Shown: in pieces, positions 30,200 to 41,440 of the stretch
Numbering within the stretch: position 1 is the first letter of the stretch
Layout: every line of letters begins with the position of its first letter
Assembly: GCA_949825045.1 (NCBI GenBank)
Contig: OX463836.1
Location: 13,169,829-13,233,828 of the forward strand
Source: Argyresthia goedartella
Taxonomy: Eukaryota > Arthropoda > Insecta > Lepidoptera > Argyresthiidae
Length of the DNA stretch: 64,000 bases
Direction of reading: 5' to 3'
Translations under genes and position numbers: made by a program
The notes under the pieces: model-generated
What the model saw: the letters and a program-made list of their open reading frames with translations, nothing else
The model's database searches: none
What the model was told of the DNA's origin: nothing

Positions 30200-30530
30200 T
30201 AGGCTTATGTTTAAACGATCACCAAAAACGCACCTATTTTACTACCAATAAATTCGAAACGACCACCAAATTGTGTTTGGATGATCACCAAACTTCTTTT
30301 TATGTTTTATGTACTTAAGTTTCTGTTTTAAGTATTTTTTGTTGTTACATTTTCAACCTAACACGAAGGATAAAGGGGGCTTCGCTTCGCTCATCCCCTT
30401 TACCCTTCACCTAAGCTACAGCAGTATTTTGCCCTGATATTTTCTGCAAATTTTGGTGATCATTGACCCATTTTGGGTAGGAAAAAAATATGTTGGTGGT
30501 CATTTAAATTGTTCTCTTTGTCTTAATGTG
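30200..30530 (+). repeat. CTTCGC-rich repeat, family B, copy 1
   Basis: Core: AAGTATTTTTTGTTGTTACA, CAACCTAACACGAAGGATAA, GGCTTCGCTTCGCTCA, TTACCCTTCACCTAAGCTAC and TATTTTGCCCTGATATT. Ends here are TGATCACCAAA-like on both sides. Seven more copies lie at 38240-38575, 39724-39898, 56500-56690, 57660-58012, 60085-60200, 60671-60850 and 61440-61680. No coding capacity; class unknown. Confidence 0.85.
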
Positions 30531-30594
30531 GTTTTACTTCCTTCGATAATTCAAATCTCGCTCAGCATCACTCATTTATTTTTTCATAGGTACT

Positions 30595-30704
30595 GTAGTG
30601 GTTTCAGTGCTTTCAGCACTATACGATTATAATTGCCTACCTAATCTGTAGGGCTAGCAAGTTCAATTATAATCGTAAAGTGCTGAAAGCACTGAAACCA
30701 CTAC
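30595..30704. repeat. 110-bp foldback element, copy 1
   Basis: GTAGTGGTTTCAGTGCTTTC at the left is the exact complement of the right end GAAAGCACTGAAACCACTAC; pairing extends about 40 bp. A second copy is at 31508-31617. A related short terminus (AGTGCTGAAAGCAC) appears at 37150-37163. Confidence 0.9.
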
Positions 30705-31222
30705 ATTGGTGGAGGCGCCGGGTACCTAAACACATTCACATTATCATCACTTCCCGGACTTAATTTCTCCATCTGTACCAGTACCGCCCTTAGCGCCTTC
30801 TTATCTACAAAATGGCTCAACATTAATTTATTTCTAAGAAGGTTTTGCAATCCTCTTAAAAATTGCGTTATAAAAATGTCATCTTTAGTAACTCTAGCCT
30901 TCCTCGCCAGGTCCCCTAAATAATGGAAGACGTCCAACAAACTTCTTTTCTCTTGCTTGGCATTGTAGAACTTCTCTGCAAAGTCTGTGCCTCCAAACTC
31001 CTCATTAAATTTATTCACCACCTCGTCAAATGACTGGGCACTGCCCCTAATTTCCCTAAAAAAATATAAGGCTCCACCTTTTAAATACGAAGGAAATAAT
31101 AATTTTAATTCCTCCGACGATATAAATCTCTTCCTCGATGCAGCATCTCTGAAGTCTTCTAGAAAGTCTTCAAAGGACTCCTGAGGACTCCCCGAAAAAC
31201 AAGTTGCCAACTCCTCCATCAT
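30701..31222 (-). pseudogene. Ty3/gypsy-like gag
   Basis: 174 codons from ATG at 31222: ATCFSGSPQESFEDFLEDF, KLLFPSYLKGGALYFFREI, SFDEVVNKFNEEFG and ITQFLRGLQNLLRNKLML match the retrotransposon gag helical domain that forms the particle. It ends in a proline run PAPPPM and a stop in the end of the foldback element. No zinc knuckle follows, so the protein is truncated. The start is followed upstream (31223-31507) by AT-rich DNA that may be leader. Confidence 0.75.
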
Positions 31223-31819
31223 GAAATAATTTCATAAATTTTTTCACAAAATGTCCGCCGCTATAAAACAATCTTCCCACAACATTTTTCTATTTGATTC
31301 TTCACTCGCTTGGCACGTCGAGGTAATTCCTAAATAAAAAACTTAAGTACAGAAATATACTTCCCAATGCACATTCGATCCTTCCTCGATTCAGCAAGGT
31401 CTGGATCGACGATCACTATCCTCTTCTATTACGTCACTTCTTATGACGTCACCTTCCTTCTGAAGCAATTTTCTTATTTCTCCGGCTCGCTTGGCGCCTC
31501 CGCCAATGTAGTGGTTTCAGTGCTTTCAGCACTATACAATTATAATTGCCTACCTAATCTGTAGGGCTAGCAAGTTCAATTATAATCGTATAGTGCTGAA
31601 AGCACTGAAACCACTACATTGGTGGAGGCGCCGGGTACCTAAACACATTCACATTATCATCACTTCCCGGACTTAATTTCTCCATCTGTACCAGTACCGC
31701 CCTTAGCGCCTTCTTATCTACAAAATGGCTCAACATTAATTTATTTCTAAGATGGTTTTGCAATCCTCTTAAAAATTGCGTTATAAAAATGTCATCTTTA
31801 GTAACTGTAGCCTTCCTGT

Positions 31820-32227
31820 AAAACCGAGCACCATTGCCTTTGATTACTACCTAAATATTTTGATAACATCGAAGTTAAAGTTCTATTCATTCGCTCTACC
31901 AAACCGTTACTCTGTGGGTGAAACGAACTTGTGTGTATCATTTTAGCCCCAAAGTTCTTTTACAATTCCCGCCGTAAAAACTGTTCCTCTATCCGAAATA
32001 ATTTCCCTAATCGTCCCGAACCTACAGAAAACCTCCTCAACTAAAAACCGCACTACATCTTCCGATGTAACCCTAGGTAACGCCTTACATATCGCAAACC
32101 GCGACGCATACTCTACCGCGACTATAATAAAACGGTTATCTCTCGACGAACGTGGAAACGCTCCCAACACGTCGATTCCTACCTTCTCAAAAATATCCGA
32201 GACCCTAATCGGCATCAAATCTGCCAC
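31820..32227 (-). pseudogene. Gypsy-like integrase core fragment
   Basis: The minus strand reads VSDIFEKVGIDVLGAFPRS (first Asp), ISDRGTVFTAG (second Asp), then after a frameshift near 31945 HPQSNGLVERMNRTLTSML (catalytic Glu). The fragment starts exactly at the edge of the inverted repeat at 32226 and breaks into a gag fragment at 31817. In sequence it is the natural continuation of the zinc-finger end at 35260 on the other strand. Confidence 0.85.
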
Positions 32228-32465
32228 GGAAATCTAGTATGTTACAGATATTTCTTGGGTCTTTGGTGTACGGTCCTCATCAGACATCATAGTTCAGCAA
32301 CAACATGAAAAGAAACACCGGTTAAAAAACAATTCATAACACTACCGCATACATAAACCACAAACCATCAACCGGGATAAAATTGTATTATACTCCTAAT
32401 GTATAATTATTTAATATCCTAATGTTCCTATCCTAATCCTATAATTATTTAATATCCTAATGTAT
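32226..32465 (+). repeat. Left arm of a long inverted repeat
   Basis: About 225 bp match the reverse complement of 35820-36042: TCTAGTATGTTACAGATATT, ATCATAGTTCAGCAACAAC, AACACCGGTTAAAAAAC and TAATATCCTAATGTTCC. A 20-bp stretch (about 32260-32280) is missing from the other arm. Confidence 0.9.
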
Positions 32466-32792
32466 AATTATTTAATATCAGACGAACCCCTCAACGCAGC
32501 ACAAAGCGTTTTAAACTATTTGTGTTAACAATAACGCCCCGTGACCAGCACATTAGACCTCCCAACAATCTCAATGACCTTGTATGGTCCTTGGAGACAG
32601 GCCGAATGTTTCGCCGTCGGCAAGTGGTCAGGAACCACATATTAGACCTAGTACTAATAATTATAATTTGCGTCCTAGGCAAGCGGATTTTGCAACAAGT
32701 CGTCGCTAGAGCCCGATAGCGGTGACCAGGCCGACCTGTGGAATGAGGGCCTCAGACGAGCTCAGCAGCGTAGCACAGAAGCGGAACGACCA

Positions 32793-34660
32793 ATGGGGAA
32801 GATCGTCGCAGTCGAGGCGGATCAGCAGGTCAGACCATTAGTTTTATTAAATGCATCTGGAGTAAATGTGGTAGCTGTTTTAGATAGAGGCGCTACAGCT
32901 TCATGCATCAGCCCAGCGGTGGCAGGTCAAGTGGGTGCGAGATGTATGCAAGAAGAGAAGAGTAGGGAATTGAATTGTAGGGAAATGTGTTATAGATTTT
33001 AGTTTGGACAATTTTAGCTTTTCACAGGAATTTTTAGTAGTAACTGATTTGAATTGTAGCATTATTTTAGGGGTGGATTTTTTAATAAAGAACGGTATGA
33101 ATATTGATTTTGTTCATTCGTGTATGTGTTTTTTCCAGGGAAAAATACCGTTTTTCAATAATTTCCATACGAAACAAAACACGACGCCGGTAAAACGTAA
33201 TGTCATTTGTGTAAGGATTCTTTCAAAACAAAAGATAGGGTCGGACTTTCTAGACGGTTCTAGAAGGAAACAAGTGAACTTCGGGGAAACCACGGTTATC
33301 GAGGATCGTGAAGTGATAAATTCTATCGACTTTCAGGAGCTAAGAAAGGGCGATTACGTTTATTTCTCGGGGTTATCGGATTCGTGCGAATTTGCGTTTG
33401 GGGTAGAAGATAAACGGTTTATCGTAAATGAGGATTTATGTGAGAATGATAAGCGGGTATTATTGGCGTTGTTGGATAGGAATGCGGATAGATTTGCGTT
33501 TACAACTGACCAGTTAGGTAGGTCAGAGATAGTGTCGGTCGATATTAAGACTTATGATGAAGAGCCGGTTCATTGTCACCCGTATCGCGATTCGCCGGTG
33601 CAACGGGAAATTATTAAGGAGCAGGTCGCGGAGATGTTGAAACTAGGTGTTATTAGGGAATCCACTAGTTCTTATGGTGCGCCCGTTGTGTTAATTAAAA
33701 AGCCCGATGATTCATGGAGGTTTTGTATAGATTATCGGAAATTAAATAAGAAAATTTGTAGGGATAATTATCCTATTCCGCGGATAGAAGACATTGTCGA
33801 TAGTTTGGCCGGGGCCAAGTATTTTGCGGAGTTGGATCTCAATTCAGGTTATTGGCAGACGGTTATGACGGAAGGTAGGCAAAAAACGGCTTTCGTCACG
33901 ACGACGGGTCTTTATGAATTTAATGTTGTTCCGTTCGGTTTGGCAACGAGTCAAACGGTTTTCCAACGGATGATGGATAAAGTTTTATCGGATTTAAGAT
34001 TTAAAGGGGTTATGGTTTACGTGGACTATGTAATTGTGTATGGTAGAACGTTCGAGGAGTTTACCGACACGTTGCAGAAAGTTTTTGGGCGGTTTAGAGA
34101 AGCGAACTTGACCTTCAAGCCATCCAAATGTAAATTCGGTTTTTGCGAGATTGAGATGCTAGGTTATCTAATCTCGAATGAAGGAGTAAAACCTAGTGAG
34201 AAAAAGCTGAAGGCTATGCAACAGGTTCCAGCTCCCACATCTACGAAGGATGTGAAACAATTATTAGGTTTACTTTCTTATTATAGAAAATTTGTATCGA
34301 ATTTTGCGAGAATATCGTTACCTCTCACTAAATTATTGAAAAAGGAGGTAAAGTTTCAATGGAATGAAGAATTGCAGAATTCGTTCGAGTATATTAAGAA
34401 GGTTATGTGTAGTGCGCCAATACTTTCGTATTATTCGGGGGATACGTCGGTTACTACGAGGGTTTATGTGGATGCGTCTAACGAGGCGTTGGGTGCAGTG
34501 TTGATTCAGGGCGTTGAAAAAATGAGTCCGGTTGCCTATGCGTCTAGGAAGTTAACGGATGCGGAGAAAAAATATAGTACGACGGAGAAGGAGTGTCTGG
34601 GGTTAGTATGGGCGTTAAGGCACTATAGGCATTATCTTTGGGGGATCGCATTTTCAGGTG
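32793..34660 (+). pseudogene. Gypsy-like pol: protease, RT, RNase H, catalytically dead
   Basis: The protease motif at 32880-32900 reads LDRGATASC, where the family has D-S/T-G; Arg replaces the Ser/Thr. After a one-base shift at 33002 the main frame runs to 34674: NLNCSIILGVDFL (protease end), PYRDSPVQREIIKEQV, GAPVVLIKKPDDSWRFCIDY, YPIPRIEDIVDSLAGA and FAELDLNSGYWQ. The catalytic box at 34018-34029 is YVDY instead of YVDD, removing a metal-binding Asp. RNase H follows (RVYVDASNEALGAVL, YSTTEKECLGLVWAL), then a frameshift near 34645. Confidence 0.92.
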
Positions 34661-35260
34661 GTTACAGACCATAGCGCGTTATGTTGGTTACAGTCGAAAA
34701 AAGATATGACTGGTAGGTTAGCGAGATGGGCGTTAGCGATACAAGAATGGGATTTCGAGATAGTTCATTGCTCGGGGAAAAGCAATGTAGTGGCAGATTT
34801 TTTGAGTAGGAATCCGCTAATGGAAGAAGGGAAACGGGAAACAGAAGGACCTCAGGCTTCTTCTCGTTCTGAACCTGATGATGATGGTTTGGAAGTTTTT
34901 AGTATTAATGTAGAGTCGTTGCAGGCGGATCAAGAGAACGATTCATTTTGTAGTAGATGGTTAACGCGGTTGAGCGAACGTCCGGAAGCGTGGCGTAGCG
35001 GTTTTTGTTTGAGAAATAATTTACTATATAAGAGCGTACGTAGAGATGGAGAAATTAGGGAGGTATTAGTATTGCCTAGGTCTGTGTTTCAAAATGTAAT
35101 GAACGAATTACATGATGAGGCGTGGACAGGAGGTCATTTGGGTCTCGCAAAGACGTTGAAGAGGTTTCGGTCGAAATATTTCATGCCGAAAGCCGATAAG
35201 GAGATAGAGCGTGATATAGCCTCGTGCGTGCCGTGTCAAAAAAGGAAATTATGTAGGTAA
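34658..35260 (+). pseudogene. Gypsy-like RNase H end and integrase zinc finger
   Basis: After the frameshift: TDHSALCWLQSKKDMTGRLA, IVHCSGKSNVVADFLSRNPL (RNase H end and linker), then HDEAWTGGHLGLAKTLKRFR and CVPCQKRK, the HHCC integrase zinc finger. The frame stops at 35260; no integrase core follows on this strand. The core is found on the minus strand at 31820-32227. Confidence 0.9.
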
Positions 35261-35399
35261 TATGTTTAAAATTTTAAGACTGACCCGCGGGTGAAATAAA
35301 TTTTATAGCCCGGGAGGCCACTCGGCTATTTTGTGAGTTACTCGAGCGCGTTTTGTTATACGTACCAAGGCGGATAACGGGAAGATGTATGAAGTTGGC

Positions 35400-35815
35400 A
35401 CGTCTGTATCAAGGACTGGAATCTGGAAAACTACACATTATGGTCATTATGTGTAGTTTTTCTACATATAATGACATTCAAATTTCGAACGCCGACGCCT
35501 GCCTGCGTGCCGTCCCTAGTTTGTTTGTGAAGTTGGTACTGACATTCAAATTTCGAACGCCGACGCCCGCCTGCGTGAAGTTGCTACTACAGAACAAGCT
35601 AAACAATTGCAGAGCCACAATGCCGGTCAAACATGCGGTTCCTGAACACATCAAAGAGAGCTTATGATATGTGTGTAGATAAACTAGTGTATGTAACTGT
35701 ACATAATTAGGCATTAAAACTCTCGAGTGATATTATTATGAAACTCGCCTTCGGCTCGTTTCATAAACCCACTCTCGAGTTTTAATGCCCTCCATTATGC
35801 AGCAGTCACATAAAC
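35400..35815. repeat. Family A copy 3, with a partial internal duplication
   Basis: Inverted relative to copy 1. TTCAAATTTCGAACGCCGAC occurs twice (about 35478 and 35543), so part of the copy is duplicated. Between the pol fragment and the right inverted-repeat arm. Confidence 0.75.
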
Positions 35816-35819
35816 TACT

Positions 35820-36042
35820 AATACATTAGGACATTAAATAATTATAGGATTAGGATAGGAACATTAGGATATTAAATAATTATACATTAGGAGTATAATA
35901 CAATTTTATCCCGGTTGATGGTGTGTGGTTTATGTATGCGGTAGTGTTATGAATTGTTTTTTAACCGGTGTTTCTTTTCATGTTGTTGCTGAACTATGAT
36001 GTCTGTGACCCAAGAAATATCTGTAACATACTAGATTTCCGT
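35820..36042 (-). repeat. Right arm of the long inverted repeat
   Basis: Inverted match of 32226-32465. The two arms enclose 3.35 kb with the plus-strand pol remnant. Confidence 0.9.
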
Positions 36043-36965
36043 AGTAGATTACCTTTATATGAGAAACTTTTATAAACGACAGTTCGAATAATTGTTTGAA
36101 CCGATCGCCTGGTTTTAACTTTGAGAGCAGTATGACGAGGCAATAGCTATTCGTCATAGGGTTCTGTTTTCGTTCCCGCGTTCTTAAAGTATAGAGTTGG
36201 GATGATTTGGTAAGGAGAGAGTATGGGTTGTATAACGAAGTTGGTAACGAAGGTTTCTCAATGAAAGTAATTTCTGATGTGGGATAACTCGGGTATTCGA
36301 TACACATTCGAGATTCTTTGTAGTGTCTTAACTTGGGTAAATGGTTGCAACTCACGGCGATTATCTGAAACTGTTAATAGTAAAAGATAGTTTACTGAAT
36401 TCCAATGGATTAGTTGAGGTTTATGTACGTAGTAGTATCGGTTTTAAAGCTAGTTGATTTCATCGTATTATTGGAACGAATTTAAATGAACTCATTCTTA
36501 GGCTGTGGCTTAGTAATACGGTTCTATAGATTAATCACAGAGATTAATCCTGTTAATATGGTTGACGTTTCCTATATTTGAAAATGATAATTTTTTTTCT
36601 TTGATCTTGCGTTATTTTTTGCGTTAATTTTTGAAATATTTCCATTCGGTGGAAAGAGTTTACAATGTGTTCACAATTGTTATATGCAAAGATCGATTAT
36701 ATTAATTTTAGGAACGGAGGTATTATGGTTGTTTGATAAGTTTTTCGCTAGTTTTTATTGTCAGAAAGTTTGTCGAATGATAACCATTCGAGAAGCTAAA
36801 TCTTAGCTGGATTCAGCTGTTTGCCTTCGTATTGTAATTGAGAGTTTTCTAGCGTTAGCTAGGTTAGTGTTAAGCCGCGAATAATTGTATGATGGGATTA
36901 TAGGGTGTTATAATTTAAGTTTTTTAAGGTGCATATTTTGTATTTTAAAAAGAAAGAGGCTGGGA
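36043..36965. other. AT-rich sequence, possibly 3' region of the gypsy-like element
   Basis: No conserved frame. The sequence continues without visible break to an LTR-like segment at 36966, so it may be untranslated retroelement sequence. Confidence 0.3.
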
Positions 36966-37148
36966 TGTGAGAAATCAATGTGACACACTTCACCGTAGGC
37001 TTCGGCCAGTGACTGATCTAAATTTTATAGTTAGGATAGCTTAATGGCTATCGAGCCAGTTGTGGATCCCTTTTATAAAAAGTGTAAATAAACCAAATAA
37101 AAACAACCACAAACGCAAACCAACGTCTTTATCTTCATCGTCATCAAT
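36966..37148 (+). repeat. LTR-like segment
   Basis: Starts TGTGAGAAATCAATGTGACA, contains GTGTAAATAAACCAAATAAA (polyadenylation-like signals) and ends near CATCGTCATCA. TG...CA ends and size suit a gypsy LTR, but no second copy exists in the window, so this rests on appearance only. Confidence 0.35.
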
Positions 37149-37199
37149 TAATAGTGCTGAAAGCACCAGGAGCACTACTAGTGCGGAAGTTCTTTCCAC

Positions 37200-38235
37200 A
37201 CTAGGTACCTATAGACAAAGTTACTGGTAAATCGTCATACATACCAATACTTTCTTAATTATGTGAATTACTTACATTGCTAAGCAAACTTTAAGAATCT
37301 TCTCTCTCATTTTCTTAATAATCACATAATTCACAATGAATTCGCGAGCGCAGCTCTCGAGTATTTTTCCACTCATCTTCTCCAGTAACCTAATGACGTC
37401 AGGGCGCCGCAATGACGATGACGTTGACGTCACGAATCCGCGTGCACAGATATTGAGACTTATGACGCTAGCATGATGTGCTGTGAATTACAAGTGCCGG
37501 TATAATGAAAATCGTGTCAGGCAAACTTCAAGTTATCGTCTGTGCATCCGGGCCCTGCACCGACATCATTGCGCTATACGCAAAGGGAGCTAACCGGTAC
37601 AAAAAGTGTTAAAAAACACAAGCAATCAGTATTTCAGCGTGTTCGCAGTGTGGAAATAGTTGATGTCTAAATCATAAGCGGAAGCGATTGAGAGTGACTG
37701 GGAGCATCGTGACCGTGGACGTCGTGAGAAAATCCCATAGCTGGGGCGATGAGCTAGCCCTGTGTTACACAAATGTGTAAAACTGTGCCTCTGCCACACC
37801 GTAACGGAAACGCTGAAAACACAAAATATACAAGCACTTTTTCTTGTAAACCACAAAATATTTTTGACATAAATAATAGTACATTACTGCAGAGGCCGGG
37901 AAAGAAGGGCTTGCCGCTTGAGTAGGTATAGACGGATAGTGATACGAAGCCGGCAAGCCCTTTTCACGGCCAGAGGCATGTATAGTGCTTGTTTCAAACA
38001 TATGCAATGACATAAAAAATCACACCACTCAAAAAACAAATTCAAGTTTAAAAATACTACTAATCGTAAGTTCCGTGCGCCCGTTGATGTCTTTTGCTTT
38101 GAGCATAAAAAAATAAAAAAACATACTTCCCGGCCTAGGCCTGCAATTATGTATGAAATTACTCTCGAGTTGTGCGGCCCGAAACGTGATACTTCCAAGC
38201 TTGTTATGTAACGCAGGTAATGAGGACATTTCATT
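37200..38235. other. No recognised gene; one hairpin
   Basis: Contains several TGACGTCA-like words (37394-37432) and an inverted pair GGGCTTGCCG / CGGCAAGCCC at 37908-37961. No family assigned. Confidence 0.35.
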
Positions 38236-38239
38236 TCAC

Positions 38240-38575
38240 GTTAAAGAAAAGCCCATTAAAGTTAACGAAAATGGATAATTGAACAGCAAAAGTTGCAAAA
38301 AATATCAGGGCAAAATACTGCGGTAGCATAGGTGAAGGGTAAAGGGGGTGAGCGAAGCGAAGCCCCCTTTATCCTTCGTGTTAGGTTGAACATGTAAGAA
38401 CAACAAAAAATACTTAAAACATAAACTTAATTACACAAAACATAAAAAGAAGTTTGGTGATCATTTATCCAAACACAATTTGGTGGACATTTATCTATTC
38501 TGGCAGTCATTTCGAATTTATTGGTAGTAAATAGGTGCGTTTTTGGTAACCGTTTAAACATAAGCCCTAACAATC
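38240..38575 (-). repeat. Family B, copy 2
   Basis: Reverse complement of copy 1 with the intact core (AAAGGGGGTGAGCGAAGCGA, ATCCTTCGTGTTAGGTTGAA) and TTTGGTGATCATTTATCC ends. Confidence 0.85.
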
Positions 38576-39260
38576 GCCATAAGCGTGGGGCTTGCCCCTC
38601 GCCGCAAATATTCGCCTCGCACAATCCCTCCGCAGCTCGAAGGACATTGCTCGGCAGTGTACTCACGATCCCCGCGGGTACCGGTTGTCGTGGCAGACAG
38701 TGTAATCGTGATTATTTGCTGTGGATTTTTTTGGTAAGTGATATTACAAAAAACTAAAGGTAGTTTTCCTGTCCAATCATACCTTTGCGGAAGACTTTAT
38801 CTTGTTCGAGATACGTTCAAAGACTTACCTATTAATATCTTGCATAACCTCTGTTGTTTTTTTGACAACAACAAATTAAGACATTTAAGTACACAGTAAG
38901 TTGCAGACATATTTTAAGGGGCTTCTTTCTTTCAGATTCAGATTCAGTTTTTTTTATTGAATATGAATAAATAAATTATCTTATTCAACGTCAAAATTAT
39001 ACTTACTTATAACCACAAGTAATTTTTTATATAAAAAAAGACTACACCGTTTCGGAAGATAGGTCTCGGGGTTAAGAAGAAACGGCAAGAAACTCCCCCA
39101 TAACTTCTGTTAAAAAAAGTGACTTCACAACAGGTACTGGTTTCGGTCTAAGGAAATTCGCCGGCGAGTGATAGACTTGATCCATCGCCCCTCGTCGAAT
39201 TTCTGTGCGCTGAGATGGTATGCACCATGCAGTCTTGTCATCTTGTCTTGTCATCATAGA
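38576..39260. other. Spacer, nothing recognised
   Basis: AT-rich with no frame or repeat I could tie to another place in the window. Confidence 0.3.
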
Positions 39261-39520
39261 CGACCCGAATGGCCGAGTCGGCAGTGACGCTGCCTGCGAA
39301 ACCAGGGGTCCCGGGTTCGAGTCTCGGTGGGGGCAAATATTTGTTTGATGAGAACGAATGTTTGTACCCTAGTCATGGTTGTTTATCTATCTAAGTATAA
39401 TATTTATCTATATAAGTATGTGTATCGTTGGCTAGTACCCAAGATACAGGGAATCCTAGTTTGGGGCTAGATCAATGTGTGTAAAAATGATGTCCAAGGT
39501 ATTATTATTATTATTATATA
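39261..39520 (+). mobile_element. tRNA-derived SINE, family S1, full-length copy
   Basis: CGACCCGAATGGCCGAGTCG (A box inside), 40 bp later GGTTCGAGTC (B box), a body with GTACCCAAGATACAGGGAAT and GGGGCTAGATCAATGTGTG, and an ATT-repeat tail. Other copies: 42980-43216 (minus), 44096-44219 plus 47364-47500 (split), 49262-49405, 51481-51690 (minus), 52900-53145 (minus, old) and 55246-55505. It is a retroposon transcribed by RNA polymerase III in principle. Confidence 0.9.
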
Positions 39521-39723
39521 TATATCTAAGTATTGCTTAGTTTCTGAACAACTAACTTATTTGTCACTTCTTCCTAAAGCCGGACCGCCCGTAAACGCGA
39601 CACCCGTGATACCGAAACAGTAGATTATACGGCAAGGGAACAAGCATCATAATGATGAAAAATGCAATTTTGGCATTAATCACCTTTTTAGACGCCCAAA
39701 TAATAATAAATGGGAAATATTAA

Positions 39724-39898
39724 ACTGCACATCAAAAATACTGATTTGCACAGCAAATAGGCATCCCTTATTTTTGCTGCGGGAGCTTAGGTGAAGGGTA
39801 AAGGGGGTTAGCGAATCTAAGAAAATGTAAGAACAAAAAATACTTAAAACATTAACAAGATCCTTTTTTGCTGCGTAAATCAGTATTTTTGATGTGCG
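39724..39898 (-). repeat. Family B, copy 3, short, with different ends
   Basis: Core partly deleted. The ends are inverted GCACATCAAAAATACTGATT / AATCAGTATTTTTGATGTGC, unlike the GATCACCAAA ends of copies 1, 2 and 5. Confidence 0.8.
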
Positions 39899-40841
39899 AT
39901 TAAATACCAGCCATTATAAATCTGTTTTAAGTCTTTTAATTCCGTAATAGTATTTATCGCGTCGTCAGAGGGCCTCTAAACAATTTCAACGGTTGATCTA
40001 GTGCGCCAAACCAAGTTTTGCGAAATTCAACTCGACTTGAAATATTTCCTGTTGACTCATATATACAACATGTTTCAAAACAATTCCATTTCAGTCGGTT
40101 TTCGTTTCACTTTACTAGATTATAATTATTAAGGAGTATCGAACGTAAGCGTGGGCACAATTGTGCCTCTGCCATCTCATATGGGAAATGACGTAATGTT
40201 TTTTTTATATTTATTCATGGCTTATCTTAACATAAGTATTACAATACAATTGATGGCGGACATAGCACTCTCTGAACATAATATTATAAAATTAATCCGA
40301 GAACACAATAACAGTAACATATGTAACACGAATAAAGCAGGTAGATAGGTAGAAAACCAGGATTGAATTCTTAAGTAAACCTATTTTTAATCTAGTACTT
40401 CTCTAGATTACAGTAGGTACTATTTATTTAAGAATATAAGTTGTCATGCTATTTTATTTATGTATATATATTAGGTCCTTACATATGAAATTGGCGTTTT
40501 ATATGGAGAAATTGAAGTTAACTCAATTTTCAGTACAAACATTTTTGAATGATTGGTTTGAACATTGGAATGACAATCCTAATTTTATATATTGTGTGTA
40601 TGAATGAGACAACATTTAGCTAACAGAAAATTTTATATAATTTTTGAAAAGTGTCAGCTGTAAAAAAATATTACGAATATTATCATGAAAATGGATGACA
40701 TTTAGGAGGCACCGATTTTGAAGATAACATTTTAGTTATCAAACTGAAAATTAAAAGAAAATTTAATAAGTAGATGTAAAATATTAAAAATTATTTTAAA
40801 ACAATAAAAAAAAACTGGAAATAGCTATTGAATTACTCGAA
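39899..40841. other. Spacer, nothing recognised
   Basis: Contains short shared words with other loci (GCACAATTGTGCCTCTGCCA near 40158; AGGTCCTTACATATGAAATT near 40471, also at 10671), suggesting old repeat debris. Confidence 0.35.
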
Positions 40842-41440
40842 TTATGAACTCCTGAATCTGGAAGAAAAATTCGCCAATTTCATAGGTAAACACCCAATAT
40901 TATAAATTCTGTAAGTAGATTCAATGGAAGAAACCCCAAATGCAACACTTGCAGTAAAATCTATCAGCTGCTGAAAATCTAATGCAGCGAAGAACGGTAC
41001 AAAGTCCACATTGTTACAGTTAGCGAGGCTCCCGCTGCACAAGTTAATGACAGAAAAGTATTTAACAGAAACAGGACTATTATATATTTTTTTTTTTTTA
41101 CTGAACCTACTCAAACAATATGATATTACTGTACATAATTGTTTACGCAGGCACAGTGGAAGACTCCTCTAACGTGACACCCGCAGTTAAATTTAACTCT
41201 TACAAACGCATGACTTATGATCGGTACGGTAGCCCAAAGAAGTGTGAGGACATTCTAGATGTTTCTGTCGATTTGCACCAGACTTTAGACAGAGCCGCCA
41301 ATAGTATATTCACCATAGGGATAAAGCACTTTATTATGTCACGTTTTTTTTTTTTTTTTTTTTGTTGGAGGGGAAAAAAAATTAATTACTCATGCCCAGG
41401 AGTCAGACCTCCCTGCTATGTCCGGGTCCCCACATATTGA
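40842..41440. other. Two unclassified exon-like open frames
   Basis: A minus-strand frame 40842-41114 (rich in F, S, N with conserved-looking SVINLCSGSLANCNNVDF) and a plus-strand frame after an acceptor-like TTTACGCAG (41150) reading SYKRMTYDRYGSPKKCEDIL and RAANSIFTIGIKHFIM. The composition looks more protein-like than its surroundings, but I recognise no family. A T-run at 41345-41363 ends the plus frame. Could be chance or an old gene remnant. Confidence 0.2.

Larger units (their letters stand above)
30595..31817. repeat. Direct duplication of foldback element plus gag fragment
   Basis: 30595-30904 and 31508-31817 are near-identical direct repeats, offset 913 bp, with a handful of substitutions (for example G/A in TACRATTATAA). 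Each copy holds the 110-bp foldback element followed by the last ~200 bp of a gag gene. Confidence 0.85.

Noticed and set aside
36966..37148. Confident LTR call
   Set aside because: There is no second copy in the window and no primer-binding site, so it is kept only as LTR-like.
39261..39340. Functional tRNA gene
   Set aside because: A and B boxes are present but the arms do not form a proper cloverleaf and the sequence continues into a SINE body with a tail; the same for the other SINE copies.
41120..41440. Host gene at 41 kb
   Set aside because: No recognisable domain, ends in a T-run, and no partner exon was found; listed only as unclassified.
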